From Coptis chinensis (lineage: Eukaryota > Streptophyta > Magnoliopsida > Ranunculales > Ranunculaceae), in NCBI GenBank assembly GCA_015680905.1, contig CM027378.1, positions 89,185,501-89,249,500 on the forward strand: a stretch of 64,000 bases of DNA, written 5' to 3'. Positions 58,311-64,000 of this stretch are shown here, piece by piece. The notes below the pieces were generated by a model. The model did no database searches. It saw nothing but the letters and a program-made list of their open reading frames with translations, and was not told the DNA's origin. The translations under genes and the position numbers were made by a program. Numbering within the stretch: position 1 is the first letter of the stretch; every line of letters starts with the position of its first letter.

Positions 58311-60352
58311 GTAAGACCCCAAATTATTTTTACATTATTTCGTAATAATATTTAGCATTTCGGAATTTGATATTTATTTCTTGGTTAACGGGCTAGTAAA
58401 TGTGGGCTTGACTTTTTTGATAGAAAGAGAAATGAGGGAAAATTAGTATTTTGAATTTTGAATTTTTGTGTAGAGATTTTTATTATTTGGAAAGTTTTCA
58501 AAAGATATATTAATATAAGGTATATAATAAATATAGTACTTATAGTATAGAATAATATTTTATAATCAGGAATAGAGATAGTTGGTAAAATAGGAAGTTT
58601 CTAAAATGTTAAACAAAATATAAATTCTTTAGAATGGAATGGTTTATCAAAATTCAGGGTTTTCAGAAAAATAAGGTTTTCTTAAGAACTAAACAGCTAA
58701 AACAAAGAAGAACGAAGACACGGATCGTGCATCTTTTAGCTAGCTTGTGATTGGTTCTCTTTGATATTTTATATACTCTATTTCGGCGATACAATAGGTG
58801 AGTAGTTATTTTGTTATTTCATTGAACCTATAGTTTTACGTGTACATACATATTTTTCTGTCTAAGGTTTCCATCCATTTTTCTGCTTATTCTCCTGTAG
58901 TTATTCTGTCGAATTGCTAAAACCGGTTAAATGTTACCCTATTGATTTGCTTAATTATTGAAACTAGGAAAGTGAACTGTTGAAGCTTTATGGGGCCTTT
59001 AATGGTGGCGCAAGCCCAAAGAAAAATCGTCTTGTATATTATTTGATTCTGAACTATTTTGGTTGTGGTTTTGAACTCCTATTGTTGTGGTTATGGTTGA
59101 AGGATGCTTGGTTATTGTTGTGAAGTGTTGGGTATGTTGAATTAATTGTGGGTTGTTGGTTTATGGGTGATGTCGGGTTGTATGGGTAAATTGTGTTGTT
59201 AGGTGAATTGTGCTTGGTGAATGTAAATTTGGGTTGTTTAATGGGATGGGGGATGTTGAAGCTCTGGAGGGGGCATTAATGGCGGTCGAGATCTATGGTT
59301 GGGGAGTGATTTCGAAAGTTAATGAAATCGAGTTTTGTATTTACTAAAGTAGTAGGTTGTCCATGAGTCAAACTGCGGAGATGAGAGTGGAGGAAGAGGA
59401 GAGTTGGTGGTCGGAACTCGTGGTGGCTGGTGGTGGAGGAGAGCTGCTGGTGAGGAAGATGACCTCTTAGTTTAGTTGGGCCTTAGTTGGGCTTTGGGCC
59501 GGAATAGCTTAATTTGTTTCTTTAGGCCAGTTCTATTTTTGTTTTGGGCCGGTCCATATGACTTAAAATGGGTCCAATTGGGTCTTTAAGTGTTTAGACT
59601 TTTGGGCCTTGGTTTTGGGGTTTTGTCTTGTTTAATTGGATTAGGACAATGAGTTGAACTGTTTTAAACATGGGTTTAGGTTAGGACCTGCATGGATGAA
59701 CACCGGTTTGGAACTGGTGACTGTTGGGTTTGGCCCTTTAACTATTGACCGTTGATTGTTGACTGTTTATTGTGTTACGTTTTTATATATTAAATTGTAT
59801 GGACTAATCAAAAGGTAGAATGTTGTGGAAGCCTGTATAAACTGGTTTGTCATTATCTAAGAAAGATTTGACGTTGATATTGTGCAATTTCTGACACGCG
59901 ACGGGATTGAAATTTTAAGAGACATGACATTCCTAAAACGCTATAAAAATGTTATGTGGTACGTTTGGAGCAATGGTGACATTATGTGGTATGTTGAAAT
60001 TGTTGTTCTGTTAAATGATATGATATGTTAGGATATATATTAAATGCGATATTTTTGAGAAATAAATGTAAACGCTCCATCATTATATCTGTGAGATGTT
60101 ACTCTGAGGTAGTATAATATTTGTGGATATTTCCCAAGGGATTGTGGCTTAGTGCAATAATTTATTTGGCACGTGAAAGAATGAAAGTTGTTATAAGATG
60201 TATTGAGATATTTCTAAATATTGTGGCTTAGTGCAATAATTTATTTGACATGCACGTGATAAAGTGAAATGGTTATGAGATACTAATATATGATACCTGA
60301 ATAAATTACGTAACGAAAATCCTAGAACCAAGCTACCACAACTCATTGGATT
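58311..60352 (+). mobile_element. LTR copy A of a large-LTR Ty3/gypsy-like family, plus orientation (fossil)
   Basis: It starts TGTAAGACCCCAAATT directly in the transposase gene. Over most of its length it is the inverted copy of 61650-63607; shared stretches include TTAATGGCG with CGC-rich surroundings, CTTAGTGCAATAATTTATTT and GAACCAAGCTACCACAACTC. It stops abruptly at about 60345 where copy B begins. It is partial. A start in TGTAA-ACCC and long LTRs are usual for Tekay/Del-type chromoviruses, but no coding part is visible to prove it. Confidence 0.7.
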
Positions 60353-60839
60353 TGTCACACCCCGAATTTCGACAAAATTGGAAAAAACAATATTTGTTCC
60401 CGTCTCTTCCATTTTCGAGGTGTGATGCACTCTCCACTTCCAAAAACCAATCATCTATTTAATTATTCTAATAATTTGAAACCAATAAAATTTTTAAATA
60501 AACAAAAGTCCTCTTTATTACAAAAATTCACAAATATGATTAAGTTACAAATTTCCTTTCAACAACTCTTTACTTATAATTACAACTGAAAATACAAAAA
60601 CATTGTATCAATTGAAAATCCATTACACCTCAAGGGAAAACAAAACATATCCTGAAATGAGACGCTAACGCGAACCACAAGCAGCAACCAACCTTCTTCA
60701 ACACTAATCCTATCAAGACTTATCAACTATGTTCATTTAATAAACACACCCGATAAACAAACATGCAAATCGGGTCAACATTATAAACAATGCTGGTATG
60801 AGTAGCCCTAAAATATAACATATACTTATACATATATAA

Positions 60840-61030
60840 ACACGATCCATAACGCAGTTAGTCCCTCCACCAAGGCACCTTAACTTCCAACGAACAATAC
60901 AACATTCCTAAATTATAATAATTAAGGCAGGTAGTTCCTCGATCTACTGAGGCGTCTTAGCTTCCAATTCAATAATAATAAGACATTTAGTTCCTCCACT
61001 GAGGCGCCTTAACTTCCAACCGTACTAGAT
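60840..61030. repeat. Threefold degenerate repeat inside LTR copy B
   Basis: TAGTYCCTC followed by CTGAGGCG or CCAAGGCA and then CTTAACTTCCAA recurs three times at about 60-90-bp steps. It lies in the part of copy B that copy A lacks. Confidence 0.65.
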
Positions 61031-61494
61031 CAACTACATCTAATAATAATAGAACCAAACTAAAACTTACTCTATACTTACTCTGGTGTAAGCATAATCA
61101 TAGAGTGGGTCACACCTGTATAAATAATCAATTCAACCCACCCTTCTGCAAAACCATTGTAAATACAACCTAAATCACAATAAATCATTTATTATAGATT
61201 TAACGTACACTTTGATATATCATCACAATAATTGTTTAGAGTTTCTTCGAGTGTCTCTAGAATCACGTCGTCTCTATGTCTTACCTAGTTTCCCTGGCTA
61301 CCACAATCGCTACCCAATGCTGAACATGTACATCCACATGCCTCCCCTCACATAATGAACCACTCCGTGCGTAGTTACCCTAAGCGGGATATCGCATACC
61401 AGGTAACCTTCACACGAAAGCCATTATGTGAGTATTGCTACTATTCGGCATAAAATATCGCGTGCCTCGTTCTAATTCTGTGAACGGAAAAAGC

Positions 61495-61650
61495 AAGCCA
61501 CTATTCGGCTACGCCAGAAGGGCCATTCAGATTCACTGAAACACTAGAAGGGCCAATCAAATTACTTACGCTCGAAGGGCCATTCAGATTCACTGAAACG
61601 CCATAAGGGCCAATCATATCACATACGCCCATCACAAGGGCCAAATCACT
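61495..61650. repeat. Short tandem repeat inside LTR copy B
   Basis: AGAAGGGCCATTCAGATTCA and AAGGGCCAATCA-type words alternate at about 30-55-bp steps five or so times. It lies beyond the point where copy A stops. Confidence 0.75.
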
Positions 61651-63607
61651 TGAGTTGTGGTAGCTAGGTTCCATGATTTTCGTTACGTAATTTATTCAGG
61701 TGTCATACATATATATCTCATAATCATTTCACTATATCCTGTGCATGTCAAATACATTATTGTACTAAGCCACAATATTTAGAAATATCTCAATACATCT
61801 CATAACAACTTTCATTCTTTCACGTGCCAATATATTATTGTACTAAGCCATAATCCCGTGGGAACTTATCCACAAATACTATACTACCTCATAGTAGCAT
61901 CTCACATATATAATAATGGAGCCTTTATATCAATTTCTCCAAGATATTGCATTTAATAGATATCCTAACATATGATATCGTTTAACCTAACAACAATTTT
62001 CACATACCACATAATGTCACAATTTCTCCAAACGTACCACATAACATTTTTTTTATAGCGTTTTAGGAATATTATGTCTCCTAAGATTTATATCTCGTCA
62101 CGTGTCAAAAATTGCACAATATCAATGTCAAATCTTTCTTGGATAATGACGAACCAATTTATGCAGGCTTCCGCACCATTTTAGCATTTGATTTGTCCAT
62201 ATAATTTACAACATAACAAGTAACATAATTAAATAGTCAAAAGTCCACAATCAAAGCCCAAAACCAAAACCTAAAAGTCTAAATATTTAAAGACCCCATT
62301 TGGATATATATTAAGTTATATAAACCGGCCCCCAAAACAAACTTGAAACTGACCCAAAGAAAACTAATTGGTTTCGGCCCAAAGAAAACACTAGTTAGTT
62401 TCAGCCCAAGCCAACTAAACAAAACTAAAACTGAAACTGAAACTGGCCCAAAACACAAATAGGTTCGGCCCACAGAATTAAAGTGAAACCGTCCCAAAAC
62501 TTAAACTAAAACCAGCCCAAAACTTAGACTAAACTGGTCCGGTTCAACAACAATAACTAGAACTGGCCCAAAACCAAACTAACTTAGTTCCGGCCCAACC
62601 AACAAAAACTAAAGACTTTGGCCCAAAGCCCAAGCCCAACCGGTCGTCTTCCTCACCAGCTCCACCAGCCACCACCGGATCAGCCACCATCCTCCTCCTT
62701 CTTCCATTCCAGGTTTGACTCCTATTGAAAAACCCTATAACTTTAATTAGCACAAAAATCGATTTCCTCACATCACTCATTCTTTCCCCAACTGGATCGC
62801 GTCGCCATTAGCACCTCCTTCCAGCTCTAAACAACACTCAACCTTCCACCACCACCAATCCTCCATCAACCAACCCATAACATAATACAACAATTTAACA
62901 TCACAACAAAACAAAGTTCAAACAAATCCATCAGGCCGATTCCGTTCCTTTGGCTGGGCGATGCCATTAACGCCCCTTCAGAGCTTGAACAACTCCCTAA
63001 CCCATGTACCACCACAACCCAACATCCATCCCTAAACCCCCGACATCAACCCTCCTTTAAGAATCAACCAAAAACCACAACAATAACAGTTCACATAATT
63101 TACTGGGCAATTTCTTTATCTCGGGCTCGCGACGCCATTAACGGGCCCAATCAAGCTTCGACAGTTCAATGTCGATTTCCGAATTTCAACAGAGTTTAAC
63201 AAGTTTTAACAATGACAGTTTAACAAGTTTTAACAACGACAAGACGAATAATAATGACAGAAGAATGAGCAGAAAACATGAGCGGAAACCTTGAATAGTA
63301 AAGTTATACGTGAAATAGAAAAACTAATCTACTCACATTAATTAAAAGCTCCACGAATCTCTCATAGTCCGAATCGTTGCGCTCCAACTCTCTAGCAAGC
63401 GAACCGCCTCTATTTTATTTTATTTTTACCCAAAAACCCTATTCTCTAGAAAAATATGAATGTATACTTGGGTTTGAAACCTAAGCCCAACACAGACTCG
63501 GGCCCAGAAATCAGGCCCGGCCACATATCCCAAATCCAATCCAACAAATTTTAAATAAAAAAATAAATTAATATAAATAAATATAGATTACAAATACGGG
63601 CGTTACA

Positions 63608-64000
63608 GTTATACACATATCAAAAGAATCTCGTCCCGAGATTCGGAAGTAAAGTAATCTATACGGACAAATAACGTTGGTTATTAACTTAAAACCTACA
63701 CAAGAATGTATCGAGATTAAACTTAAGCAAGATAACGTTGATATTAATTATTTTTAAATAATTTCATAATATATGTCCTCATGCCACTACAAAATCTATT
63801 ATAGTTTAACTGTCTATATTAAAACAAATTATTATTGTCACTTAAACACAAGACAAATATATTGTTTCTCATTAGCATGCAGTTTCTTGACACGTAGCAA
63901 CCTCTACGAAAAATAATATTCTACTTAAACTAACCAATAATATGGAGTAAGTTCATCACTGTATAAAACATTAGGGTGTCTTTCTTTATCATGCACCAAA
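63608..64000. other. A+T-rich end of window, no gene seen
   Basis: It begins with a short palindromic word (CTCGTCCCGAGATTCGG) that may be the edge of a retroelement interior. After that there is only A+T-rich sequence without an ORF. Confidence 0.4.

Larger units (their letters stand above)
60353..63607 (-). mobile_element. LTR copy B of the same family, inverted, about 3.25 kb (fossil)
   Basis: On the minus strand it runs from TGTAACGCCCGTATTTG at 63607 to GGGGTGTGACA at 60353, so it has TG and CA ends and looks complete in length. It lies head to head with copy A and appears to interrupt it. Just outside, at 63608-63650, the minus strand reads CTCGGGACGAGATTC, a word often found just before the 3' LTR of Tekay/Del elements. 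It also holds two internal repeats (see separate entries). No coding region is in the window. Confidence 0.7.

Noticed and set aside
62279-62780. Minus-strand frames with Phe/Gly/Leu-rich text
   Set aside because: They lie in the LTR's repeated GGCCCAAAAC-like stretches and have no domain.
1-64000. CRISPR arrays, operons, prophage or bacterial mobile systems
   Set aside because: The window is plant nuclear DNA; the regular repeats are retroelement tandem arrays without spacers.

Overview
This is nuclear DNA of a flowering plant, probably a eudicot. The signs are spliced genes with GT/AG introns, A+T-rich spacers, a secondary-wall cellulose synthase, a plastid DnaJ/ferredoxin-fold protein, a large PPR protein, and dense layers of plant transposons. 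I could not settle the species. Six host genes look intact. They are a CESA8/IRX1-type cellulose synthase (15936-21712, minus, 13 exons, 981 aa), a P-class PPR protein (22559-25735, minus, 898 aa), a WDR53-like WD40 protein (27269-31024, minus, 11 exons, 373 aa), a membrane-anchored LysM protein (40292-41082, minus, 150 aa), a J-domain plus 4Fe-4S protein of the DJC76/77/82 type (46278-51226, plus, 9 exons, 332 aa) and a small DUF1685-like protein (51709-52308, minus). For the multi-exon genes the exon lengths sum to a multiple of three and every junction has AG and GT in the right phase.

Region by region: 1-9976 is a decayed Ty3/gypsy element of the Tat lineage on the minus strand, with two large tandem arrays and a plus-strand extra ORF at its 3' side; its far end lies outside the window. 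Its 5' LTR sits inside a DEAD-box helicase (DDX3/RH37-like) pseudogene at 9979-11165, which also holds two MITEs, each with a 10-bp target duplication. Region 11250-15542 has more MITEs and a 5'-truncated L1-type LINE with a perfect 16-bp target duplication. Then come the cellulose synthase, PPR and WD40 genes in tandem on the minus strand.

The most striking object is at 31317-39126: a 7.8-kb non-autonomous Helitron on the minus strand. It has TC/CTAG ends, a 3' hairpin and an A|T insertion site. Its borders are confirmed because removing it restores the arm of an older palindromic transposon. It carries fragments of at least four unrelated host genes, all in the Helitron's own orientation: SEUSS-like, PDAT1-like, Patellin-like and PPR-like. 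It also holds one unidentified spliced exon and an unidentified ORF.

After the LysM gene, 41816-45900 is a hAT-like element with a relic of one cellulose synthase exon. The DJC gene follows, with a fold-back MITE in its last intron. From 52963 to the end the window is transposon on transposon: a CACTA element with an En/Spm-type transposase gene, a solo LTR in that gene with a 5-bp target duplication, and two LTR copies of one family lying head to head.

The host genes are unrelated in function (cell wall, RNA processing in organelles, scaffold, LysM, plastid chaperone) and form no cluster. What unites the window is how mobile elements have cut, copied and stacked host sequence.
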